Positions 16,015 to 23,730 of a stretch of 64,000 nt of DNA are shown one piece after another. Each line of letters opens with the position of its first letter. Position 1 is the first letter of the stretch. The notes below the pieces were generated by a model. That model was not told where the DNA came from, made no database searches, and worked only from the letters and a program-made list of their open reading frames with translations. The translations under genes were made by a program, and so were the position numbers. The DNA lies in NCBI RefSeq assembly GCF_003751445.1, contig NZ_RJUU01000001.1, positions 4,655,001 through 4,719,000 on the forward strand. Reading direction: 5' to 3'. The DNA comes from Streptomyces sp. 840.1. Lineage in GTDB: Bacteria; Actinomycetota; Actinomycetes; Streptomycetales; Streptomycetaceae.

Positions 16015-17807
16015 GCCCCCGCCTTGGCGATGCCCGCGTCGACGTCGTCGGATTTCCGGGGCTCCGGTACGTCGAGCTGGTCGGTCTCGTGGAATTCGAG
16101 CTGCTTCCGGCGGTCGGCGACCAGTCCTTCGGGGCGCAGGCGCATCAGGAGGATGAGTGCGACGCCGAAGAGGAAGAGCTGGTAGTCCTGCATGAACTGG
16201 AGCTTGGCCGGGATGAGGTAGAGCAGGGCCGCGCCGACCAGGGGTCCGCTGAGGGTTCCCATGCCGCCGAGGATGACGGCGGCGAGGAGGAACGCGGAGT
16301 TCGGCGGTACGGGGCCGGCGAACTGATACTGCTCGGGCGTCACCGTGTAGTTGACGTGTGACTGCACGGTGCCGGCGAGTCCGGCGAGGGTGGCGCCGAG
16401 GGCGAAGGCGAGCAGCTTGAGCCGGAAGGCGTTGATGCCCATGGCGGTGGCGGCGGTCTCGTCCTCGCGGATGGCGACCCAGGCGCGGCCGATGCGGGAT
16501 TCCCCGGAGCGGCGGAAGACGAGGACGACGACGGCGGTGAACAGGAGCATCAGCAGGTAGTAGTTGGCGGACCTGCCGAGGGTGAAGCCGCCGATGTCGT
16601 GCTTGAGCCCGAAGTCGATTCCGAAGAGGTTGAGGTCGGGGATGCTCGGGATGCCCTGGGAGCCGTTGGTGAGGTCGGGTCCGCTGTTGCCGTTGAGGTT
16701 GTTCACGGTGAGGCGGAAGATTTCACCGAAGCCGAGCGTGACGATGGCGAGGTAGTCGCCGCGTAGTCGCAGGGTTGGGGCGCCGATGAGGACGCCGAAG
16801 ACCAGTGAGGCTCCGGCGCCGGTGAGGATGGCGGCCCAGAAGGGGAATTCGACGCCGATGGCCGACATGGTGGAGCCGGAGACCAGGGCGGCGGCGTAGG
16901 CGCCGACGCCGAGGAAGGCGACGTAGCCGAGGTCGAGGAGGCCGGCGAGGCCGACGACGACGTTCAGGCCGAGCGCGACGGTCGCGAAGATGAGGATGTT
17001 GGCGCCGATGAGCGCGTATTCCTCTTTCTGCTGCGTGAAGGGGAAGCAGACGGCTGCGACGAGTGCGGCGGTGAGGGTGATGTTGCGGTGCTTCGAGGTC
17101 AGCGCGGTGATGCGGGAGATGAGTCCGGCGCGGTTCAGCGCGGTGAAGGCGAAGGCGGCGGTGATGAGGAAGCCGATGAAGAGTTCGGTGTAGTCGGTGT
17201 CGATGCCGTAGGCGAAGATGAAGAGGCCGATGCCGAAGGCTATGACGATGGTGAGGATCTCGGCCCAGGCGGGCAGGGGTGCCGCGCGGCGGGCGGAGGG
17301 TGCGGCGAGGCCGTTGCGGAAGCGCTGCCAGCCGGAGCCCGCGTTCCCGGTGTCGGGGAGGGGCTGGTCGGCGGGGAGCCCGTGGGCGGCGATGACGGCG
17401 AGGAGTGAGCCGATGCCGCTGACCCAGGCGCCGGGTTCGAGGTTGACGACGCCGCCGAGGTCGTAGGTGATGGCGCCGATGGTGTAGGCGGTGGTGCCGA
17501 AGGTCCCGAGTGCCAGGAGGCGTACGGGGCTGTTGGTGCCGCCGGGGGTGAGCCAGCCGAGGCCGCGGATGCCGTACCCGGAGAGGGTGAGGAGCAGGGT
17601 GAGTGCGGCGCCGATGAGGGTGAGGACCTGGAGGCCGCCGGGGTAGCCGGTGACGGTGAGGTCGCCGGGGAACTGGTCGGTCCAGGTCCAGGCGAGGAAG
17701 GTGCCGACGAGGGCGACGGCGGCGCCTGCCGTGGTCGCGATGCGGGCCGCGGAGGCGGGCATCGGGATCGGGGCGGCGGCGGGGGGCGTGGTGGTGTTGG
17801 TGGTCAT
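16011..17807 (-). CDS. livM: Branched-chain amino acid ABC transporter permease LivM, long form
   Basis: The product is about 598 residues, nearly double a typical LivM. The C-terminal 350 residues contain the permease signature region (NVVVGLAGLLDLGYVAFLGVGAYAAAL and GAPTLRLRGDYLAIVTLGFGEIFR). The N-terminal 200 or more residues add further hydrophobic segments (TWTDQFPGDLTVTGYPGGLQVLTLIGAALTLLL region) seen in actinobacterial forms. I chose the ATG at 17807; a GTG at 17816 overlapping the livH stop is an equally reasonable coupled start. It forms the membrane channel with LivH. Confidence 0.92.
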   Translation of the reverse strand: MTTNTTTPPAAAPIPMPASAARIATTAGAAVALVGTFLAWTWTDQFPGDLTVTGYPGGLQVLTLIGAALTLLLTLSGYGIRGLGWLTPGGTNSPVRLLALGTFGTTAYTIGAITYDLGGVVNLEPGAWVSGIGSLLAVIAAHGLPADQPLPDTGNAGSGWQRFRNGLAAPSARRAAPLPAWAEILTIVIAFGIGLFIFAYGIDTDYTELFIGFLITAAFAFTALNRAGLISRITALTSKHRNITLTAALVAAVCFPFTQQKEEYALIGANILIFATVALGLNVVVGLAGLLDLGYVAFLGVGAYAAALVSGSTMSAIGVEFPFWAAILTGAGASLVFGVLIGAPTLRLRGDYLAIVTLGFGEIFRLTVNNLNGNSGPDLTNGSQGIPSIPDLNLFGIDFGLKHDIGGFTLGRSANYYLLMLLFTAVVVLVFRRSGESRIGRAWVAIREDETAATAMGINAFRLKLLAFALGATLAGLAGTVQSHVNYTVTPEQYQFAGPVPPNSAFLLAAVILGGMGTLSGPLVGAALLYLIPAKLQFMQDYQLFLFGVALILLMRLRPEGLVADRRKQLEFHETDQLDVPEPRKSDDVDAGIAKAGA

Positions 17808-17812
17808 CCGTA

Positions 17813-18742
17813 TCACGCCCGATCCGCGACGCGTTCGCCGAGCAGGCCCTGGGGGCGGAGCAGCAGGACGATGATGAGGAGGACGAAGGCCCATACGTCC
17901 TTCCAGGCGCCGCCGCCGAAGAGTTCCATGCCGGGGACGTCGCTCATGTAGCCGGTGGCGAGTGATTCGGCGATGCCGAGTACGACGCCGCCGAGCATGG
18001 CGCCGTAGATGTTGCCGATTCCGCCGAGCACGGCCGCGGTGAAGGCTTTGAGGCCCATGATGAAGCCCATTTTGAAGCCGATCTGGCCGCTCTTGAGCCC
18101 GTAGGCGACGGCGGCGACGGCTGCGAACGCGGCACCGATGGCGAAGGCCATGACGATGATGCGGTCGGTGTTGATGCCCATGAGCTTGGCGGTGTCGGGG
18201 TCCTGGCTGGTGGCCTGCATGCCCCGGCCGGCGCGGGTCTTGGAGACGAAGAGGCCGAGGGCGATCATGCAGACGGGTGCGCTGATCAGGACGAAGAGGT
18301 CGCCGCGCTGGATGTGGGCGCCGAAGATGTCGAGGGCGTCACCCTTGAACTGGGGGAAGGAGCGGTCCTTCTTGGCGTCCGGGTACCACTTCCAGATGGC
18401 CTGCTGGAGGGCGAGGGAGAGGCCGATGGCGGTGATGAGCGGGGCCAGCCGCGGTGCGTTGCGCAGGGGCCGGTAGGCGAAGCGTTCGGCGGCTGCGCTG
18501 ATGGCGACGGAGCAGACGACGCCGCCGATGATCATGAGGGGGATGATTGCGAGGAGGTTGGAACCGGCCGGCATCCAGAGGTAGACGGTGAGGGCCCCGA
18601 AGCCTCCGATCATGAAGATCTCGCCGTGGGCGAAGTTGATGAGCTGGATGATTCCGTAGACCATCGTGTATCCGATCGCGATGAGTCCGTACATCGCGCC
18701 GAGGATGAGTCCATTGGCCAGCTGTTGCGGCAGTTCGTGCAC
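17813..18742 (-). CDS. livH: Branched-chain amino acid ABC transporter permease LivH
   Basis: The product is 309 residues with about eight hydrophobic segments. Typical LivH landmarks are the N-terminal ANGLILGAMYGLIAIGYTMVYGIIQLINFAHGE block and the GRGMQATSQDPDTAKLMGIN loop that contacts the ATPases. It is separated from livK by 100 bases that contain a strong hairpin, and is followed by livM with overlap or a few bases. Confidence 0.95.
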   Translation of the reverse strand: MHELPQQLANGLILGAMYGLIAIGYTMVYGIIQLINFAHGEIFMIGGFGALTVYLWMPAGSNLLAIIPLMIIGGVVCSVAISAAAERFAYRPLRNAPRLAPLITAIGLSLALQQAIWKWYPDAKKDRSFPQFKGDALDIFGAHIQRGDLFVLISAPVCMIALGLFVSKTRAGRGMQATSQDPDTAKLMGINTDRIIVMAFAIGAAFAAVAAVAYGLKSGQIGFKMGFIMGLKAFTAAVLGGIGNIYGAMLGGVVLGIAESLATGYMSDVPGMELFGGGAWKDVWAFVLLIIVLLLRPQGLLGERVADRA

Positions 18743-18775
18743 CGCAGGGCCTCCGTGGAGTGGTTCGGATATGGC

Positions 18776-18810
18776 ACCGCGCGGGAGCGCTCTTGGCGCT
18801 CCCGCGCGGT
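18776..18810 (-). terminator. Intra-operon hairpin between livK and livH
   Basis: Perfect 15-bp stem (18776-18790 with 18796-18810) and 5-nt loop, directly after the binding-protein gene. In ABC operons such a structure usually causes partial termination or protects the upstream message, giving excess binding protein over permease. That role is inferred. Confidence 0.75.
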
Positions 18811-18842
18811 CTGGTGTCAGTCAGTGGTGACCGGGGAGCTGG

Positions 18843-20069
18843 TTACGGCTTGTAGGCCTCGCTGAGCTTGGAGGCCCACTTGCCGCCGTCGACCTGGTAG
18901 GCGGTCATCATGGTGTTGGTGGTGTCGCCGAACTCGTCGAAGGAGACGGGGCCGGTGACGCCGTCGAACTTGACCTTGCTCATGGCGTCGAGGACCTTGG
19001 CGCGCGGGTCGTCGGGGAGCTTGCCGTCGTTCTCGGCGACGACGAGCTTGACGGCCTCGATGATCGACCAGGTGGCGTCGTAGGTGCCGCCGCCGTAGGC
19101 CTCGTAGGCGTCCTTGTATCCGGCCGTCTTGTAGTCCGCGATGAAGGTCTTGGCGGAGTCGAGCTCCTCGACGGGCTTGCCGACGGAGGTGGCGATGTCG
19201 CCCTGGGCCTTCTTGTTGAGCTTGATGAAGTCGGCGCTGTAGAGGCCGTCGCCGCCCATGAGGGGGATCTTGACGCTGTCCTTGAGCTGCTGGCTCAGGG
19301 GCGCGCCGGCGGGGTACTCACCGCCGTAGTAGACGGCCTTGGCGCCGGACTTCTTGACCTTGGTGACGACGGCGTTGAAGTCGCGGTCGTCGGGGTTGAT
19401 GTGGTCGGCGCCGGAGATCTTGCCGCCGAGGCCGGTGAAGGTCGCCTTGAAGGAGGCTGCGAGACCGGCGCCGTAGGGCTTCTGGTCGTCGATGAGGTAG
19501 ACCTGCTTGATCTTCGCGTTGTTGTAGAGGTACTTCGCGGCGAAGGCGCCCTGGATCTGGTCCGTGGTGGCGGTGCGGAAGTAGGTCTTGAAGGGGCGCT
19601 TCTTGTCGCCGGTCTTCCAGTTCTCGCCCTGGGTCAGTTCGGTGCCCGTGTTGGCGGGGGAGACCTGGGTGAGGCTGGCGTCGTTGAGCGGCTTCTGCAT
19701 CGACTGCGAGACGCCGGAGTTCAGGGGGCCGACGACGCCGAGGACGGTGTCGTCGTCGATGAACTTCTGGGCGTTCTGCTGGCCGACGGAGGGCTGCGCC
19801 TGGTCGTCGAGGGGCTGGACGACGAACTTGATGCCGGGGACGGTCTTGTCCTTGTTCGCCGTCTTGGCGGCGAGGTCGGCGGAGTTCTTGATGCCGAGGC
19901 CGAGCGCGGACAGGTCACCGGTGATGGGTGCGTCGACGCCGATGACGACGGTCTGGGTGCCGCCGCTGTCGCTGCTCTTCTTGTCGTCGTCGCGCGACCC
20001 GCAGGCGGTGAGTGTCAGTGCTCCTGTGGTGAGCACTGTGGTGAGGATGAGCAAAGAACGGTGTCGCAC
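18843..20069 (-). CDS. livK: Branched-chain amino acid ABC transporter substrate-binding lipoprotein
   Basis: The product is 408 residues. A lipoprotein signal ends in LTAC with lipidated C23. The rest is a type I periplasmic-binding fold of the LivJ/LivK family (VIGVDAPITGDLSALGLGIKNSADLAA, GVVGPLNSGVSQSMQKPLNDASL, VYLIDDQKPYGAGLAASF). It captures leucine, isoleucine, valine or related substrates at the outer face of the membrane for LivHMGF. It is first in the operon and followed by a hairpin that likely sets its higher expression. Confidence 0.95.
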   Translation of the reverse strand: MRHRSLLILTTVLTTGALTLTACGSRDDDKKSSDSGGTQTVVIGVDAPITGDLSALGLGIKNSADLAAKTANKDKTVPGIKFVVQPLDDQAQPSVGQQNAQKFIDDDTVLGVVGPLNSGVSQSMQKPLNDASLTQVSPANTGTELTQGENWKTGDKKRPFKTYFRTATTDQIQGAFAAKYLYNNAKIKQVYLIDDQKPYGAGLAASFKATFTGLGGKISGADHINPDDRDFNAVVTKVKKSGAKAVYYGGEYPAGAPLSQQLKDSVKIPLMGGDGLYSADFIKLNKKAQGDIATSVGKPVEELDSAKTFIADYKTAGYKDAYEAYGGGTYDATWSIIEAVKLVVAENDGKLPDDPRAKVLDAMSKVKFDGVTGPVSFDEFGDTTNTMMTAYQVDGGKWASKLSEAYKP

Positions 20070-20644
20070 GAAAAGTCCTTTCCCTGGCGCGGCCTCCTCT
20101 GCTTGAGGTGCCGTGTCGTTCGCCGGGCCGTACTGGTTGGTACAGGGCCGTGCCGCAGTCGCGCCCGGCGGCGCGGTGACTGGCGGTGACTCTAAGGGCA
20201 GGGGCGGGGGTCGGGGATGGGTCAGCCGAATGATGTGACTGTCTTGTTATGCCTTTGAGGAAGGCTTGAGGTGGCTGTGGGGACATGTACGGCTTTTTAC
20301 TGGAGCGCGAAGTGACCGCATTCTGAGAACGCGCAGCTCTGCTAAGGGGCTTGAAGCGATCTTGCTGCTGTCGCGTGGTGGGGGCGCGGGAGGCCGCGTG
20401 AGCGCGCGCGGAAGTGCCCGGTGCCTGCGGGGCCGGGTGGCCCGGGGTGTGCCGGGGAGGGTTCACATTGCGCAGATGTTACGCAGTGTTACGTCGGGGG
20501 CGGTGTGGTCGACGCGGGGTGGCGGGTACGCGGGCGGGCGTGGCTGCTGAGTGGGCCATAGAACGAGGCTCGGGGTCAAGGGTGTTGGGCGGTGCGGGTG
20601 GGCAAGTTCGTTGTGCGGGGCGGTGATTGTGGGTGGATATGGCG
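20070..20644. other. Long non-coding stretch upstream of the liv operon
   Basis: About 575 bases with no credible gene. It must contain the livK promoter near 20100-20250. The only local regularity I see is GTTACG at 20478-20483 and 20488-20493 (10-bp period) after GTTCAC at 20461. GC-rich frames across it show no codon-position bias or family similarity. Confidence 0.5.
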
Positions 20645-20676
20645 CTGCCCGGCCGGTTTGCGGTCCGGCCGGGCAG
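20645..20676 (-). terminator. Terminator of the hotdog thioesterase gene
   Basis: Perfect 12-bp inverted repeat (20645-20656 and 20665-20676, 8-nt loop), 24 bases after the stop on the minus strand. Confidence 0.75.
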
Positions 20677-20700
20677 TGGGGGTGCGGGGGTGCCGGGCGG

Positions 20701-21171
20701 TCAGGCGGTCTCGTTCTTGGGCACGTCGCGCAGGAGGCAGGTGAGGCGGGCGGTGCAGACGCGCTTGTCGTGTTCGTCGGTGATGACGATCTCGTAGGTG
20801 GTGGTGGTGCGGCCCCGGTGTACGGGGGTGGCGACGCCGGTGACGAGGCCGCTGCGTACCCCTCGGTGATGGGTGCAGTTCAGGTCGACGCCGACGGCGA
20901 CCTTGGTGGCGCCGCCGTGGAGCATGGCGCCGACGGAGCCGAGGGTCTCGGCGAGGACGGCTGAGGCGCCGCCGTGCAGGAGTCCGTAGGGCTGGGTGTT
21001 GCCCTCGACGGGCATGGTGCCGACGACGCGGTCGGCGGCGGCCTCGGTGATCCGGACGCCCATGCGTTCGCCGAGGTGTCCGGCGGAGAAGAGGGCCGGC
21101 AGGTCGACGCCGAGGGCGGCGTACTCGTCGATGATCTCCTGGGGGAACTTGGGTGCGGTGTGCTCGCCCAT
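20701..21171 (-). CDS. Hotdog-fold PaaI-type thioesterase
   Basis: The product is 156 residues. The PaaI-family active-site region LHGGASAVLAETLGS is clear (HGG and the catalytic acidic residue), followed by GVDLNCTHHRGVRSGLVTGVATPVHRGRTTTTYEI. It probably hydrolyses an acyl-CoA thioester, as phenylacetate-pathway or menaquinone-pathway thioesterases do; the substrate is unknown. I chose the ATG at 21171, with GGAG 10 bases upstream, because the upstream extension lacks family similarity. Monocistronic with its own terminator. Confidence 0.88.
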   Translation of the reverse strand: MGEHTAPKFPQEIIDEYAALGVDLPALFSAGHLGERMGVRITEAAADRVVGTMPVEGNTQPYGLLHGGASAVLAETLGSVGAMLHGGATKVAVGVDLNCTHHRGVRSGLVTGVATPVHRGRTTTTYEIVITDEHDKRVCTARLTCLLRDVPKNETA

Positions 21172-21287
21172 GGGTCCGGCTCCGTCTCTCTGCGGTGGTG
21201 CGCTGTGGCGTGTGGTGTCCGTTGTTCTTATCAGACGGCTGAGCGGGCGCTTAGGTTTTGTCGCCGGGATCACGCCCGGCCCGGGTG

Positions 21288-23561
21288 TCAGCGGACGTTC
21301 TCGAAGCGGATCACGACGGATTTGCTGGCGGGGGTGTTACTGGTGTCGGCGGTGGAGCCGAGGGGGACCAGGACGTTGGTCTCGGGGTAGTAGGCGGCTG
21401 CGCAGCCCCGGGCGGTGGGGTAGCGGACGACGCGGAAGCCGGGGGCGCGCCGCTCGGTTCCGTCCTTCCATTCGCTGACGAGGTCGGCGTAGGCCCCGTC
21501 GGCGAGGCCGAGGGCGGTGGCGTCGTCGGGGTTGACGAGGACGACGCGGCGGCCGCCCTTGATGCCCCGGTAGCGGTCGTCGAGGCCGTAGATGGTGGTG
21601 TTGTACTGGTCGTGGGAGCGCAGGGTCTGCAACAGCAGGCGCCCTTCGGGGAGTTCGGGGAACTCGACGGGGGCGGCGGTGAAGTTGGCCCGGCCGGTGG
21701 CGGTGGGGAAGCGGCGGGAGTCGCGGGGGCCGTGCGGGAGGGCGAATCCGCCGGGGTGGGCGACGCGTTGGTTGAAGTTGTCGAAGCCGGGGACGACGCG
21801 GGAGATGCGGTCGCGGATCGTGCCGTAGTCCTTCTCGAACTCCTCCCACGGTGTGGTGGAGGCGGGTCCGAGCACGGCGCGGGCGAGGCGGGCGACGATG
21901 GCGGGTTCGGAGAGCAGGTGGGGGCTTGCGGGGGTGAGGTTGCCGCGCGAGGCGTGGACCATGCTCATGGAGTCCTCGACGGTGACGAACTGCTTGCCGC
22001 CGGCCTGGACGTCCTTGTCGGTGCGGCCCAGGGTGGGCAGGATGAGGGCGCGGGTGCCGGTGACGGCGTGGGAGCGGTTGACCTTGGTGGAGACGTGGAC
22101 GGTGAGGCGGGCCCGGCGCATGGCGGCCTCGGTGACGTCGGTGTCGGGGGTGGCTGCGACGAAGTTGCCGCCCATGGCGAAGAAGACCTTGGCGTCGCCG
22201 TCGCGCAGGGCCTGGATGGAGCGGACCACGTCGTAGCCGTGGTGGCGCGGTGAGGTGATGCCGAACTCCTGGTCGAGGGCGTCGAGGAATTCGGGTGCGG
22301 GCCGTTCGAAGATGCCCATGGTGCGGTCGCCCTGGACGTTGGAGTGGCCGCGGACGGGGCAGACGCCGGAGCCGGTGCGGCCGATGTTGCCGCGCAGGAG
22401 CAGGAAGTTGACGACTTCGCGGATGGTCGGCACGGAGTGCTTGTGCTGGGTGAGGCCCATGGCCCAGCACACGATGGTGCGCCTGGAGGCGAGGACCATC
22501 GTCAGGGCCTCTTCGATGGCGGCGCGCTCCAGGCCGGTGGCGGCGAGGGTCTCGTCCCAGTCGGCCTCGGCGGCCGCTTCGGCGAACGCCTCGTAGCCGT
22601 GGGTGTGTTCCGCGACGAAGGCCTCGTCGACGGCGCCCTCGGTCTGCAGGATCAGCTTGTTGAGGAGCCGGAAGAGGGCCTGGTCGCCGCCGATGCGGAT
22701 CTGGAGGAACAGGTCGTTGAGGGCGGTGCCCTTGATCATGCCGAGCGGGGTCTGCGGGTTCTTGAACCGTTCGAGGCCGGCCTCGGGCAGCGGGTTCACG
22801 GAGATGATCTTCGCGCCGGCGGACTTGGCCTTCTCCAGGGCGGAGAGCATCCGGGGGTGGTTGGTGCCGGGGTTCTGTCCGGCGACGATGATCAGGTCGG
22901 CGTGGTGCAGGTCCTCCAGGGACACCGAGCCCTTGCCGACGCCGATGGTCTCCGTCAGCGCCGAGCCGGAGGACTCGTGGCACATGTTGGAGCAGTCGGG
23001 CAGGTTGTTGGTGCCGAATTCGCGAGCGAACAGCTGGAGCAGGAACGCGGCCTCGTTGCTGGTGCGCCCGGAGGTGTAGAAGAGGGCCTCGTCGGGGGAG
23101 CCGAGCGCGCCGAGCTCCTCGGCGATGATGGCGAAGGCGCGCTCCCAGGTCACGGCCTGGTACCGGTCGGCGCCCTCGGGCAGGTACACGGGCTGCGTGA
23201 TGCGTCCCTGCTGGCCGAGCCAGTAGCCGCTGCGGGTGGCGAGGTCGGCGACGGGGTGGGCGGCGAAGAAGTCCGGGGTGACGCGGCGCAGCGTCGCCTC
23301 CTCCGCGACGGCCTTGGCGCCGTTCTCGCAGAATTCGGCGGTGTGCCGCTTGTCGCCCTCGGGCCAGGCGCATCCGGGGCAGTCGAAGCCGTCCTTCTGG
23401 TTGACCTTGAGGAGGGTCTGCGCGGTGCGGCGCACCCCCATCTGCTGCTGGGCCATGCGCAGGCTGTGGGCGACGGCGGGCAGCCCGGCGGCCGCGTGCT
23501 GGGCCGGTTCGACCTGCGGCGCGTCCTGGACCGGGTCTCCTGCGGGCGGCTTGCTGGCCAT
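21288..23561 (-). CDS. FdhF/YdeP-family molybdopterin oxidoreductase
   Basis: The product is 757 residues. The N-terminal CPGCAWPEGDKRHTAEFCENG stretch and LFYTSGRTSNEAAFLLQLFAREFGTNNLPDCSNMCHESSG are typical of the FdhF/YdeP branch of formate-dehydrogenase-like enzymes. The C-terminal molybdopterin-dinucleotide-binding domain has RSHDQYNTTIYGLDDRYRG. Only part of a classical [4Fe-4S] cysteine set is seen. The YdeP relatives are linked to acid resistance in enterics; the reaction here is unknown. ATG at 23561 has AAAGGGG upstream. Divergent from polA. Confidence 0.9.
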   Translation of the reverse strand: MASKPPAGDPVQDAPQVEPAQHAAAGLPAVAHSLRMAQQQMGVRRTAQTLLKVNQKDGFDCPGCAWPEGDKRHTAEFCENGAKAVAEEATLRRVTPDFFAAHPVADLATRSGYWLGQQGRITQPVYLPEGADRYQAVTWERAFAIIAEELGALGSPDEALFYTSGRTSNEAAFLLQLFAREFGTNNLPDCSNMCHESSGSALTETIGVGKGSVSLEDLHHADLIIVAGQNPGTNHPRMLSALEKAKSAGAKIISVNPLPEAGLERFKNPQTPLGMIKGTALNDLFLQIRIGGDQALFRLLNKLILQTEGAVDEAFVAEHTHGYEAFAEAAAEADWDETLAATGLERAAIEEALTMVLASRRTIVCWAMGLTQHKHSVPTIREVVNFLLLRGNIGRTGSGVCPVRGHSNVQGDRTMGIFERPAPEFLDALDQEFGITSPRHHGYDVVRSIQALRDGDAKVFFAMGGNFVAATPDTDVTEAAMRRARLTVHVSTKVNRSHAVTGTRALILPTLGRTDKDVQAGGKQFVTVEDSMSMVHASRGNLTPASPHLLSEPAIVARLARAVLGPASTTPWEEFEKDYGTIRDRISRVVPGFDNFNQRVAHPGGFALPHGPRDSRRFPTATGRANFTAAPVEFPELPEGRLLLQTLRSHDQYNTTIYGLDDRYRGIKGGRRVVLVNPDDATALGLADGAYADLVSEWKDGTERRAPGFRVVRYPTARGCAAAYYPETNVLVPLGSTADTSNTPASKSVVIRFENVR

Positions 23562-23730
23562 CGTCTTTCCCCTTTGAGCCGGCTGCGGACCGGCTGGGGT
23601 CCGCTGTGCGTGTTTCCTTCTCTCCCGATCCTGGCACGCGGCGCGCCGCAGCGGCCCGCCGAGCGGTCCGGGGGCGGCCGCGGACCGCGGCCGGTCCGGA
23701 TTGTCAGTGGTACGTGGCAGGATCGGGGGC

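Noticed and set aside
20266..20550. Possible 94-residue gene in the liv upstream region
   Set aside because: Arg/Gly-rich composition, no ribosome site and no family resemblance; a GC-driven frame.
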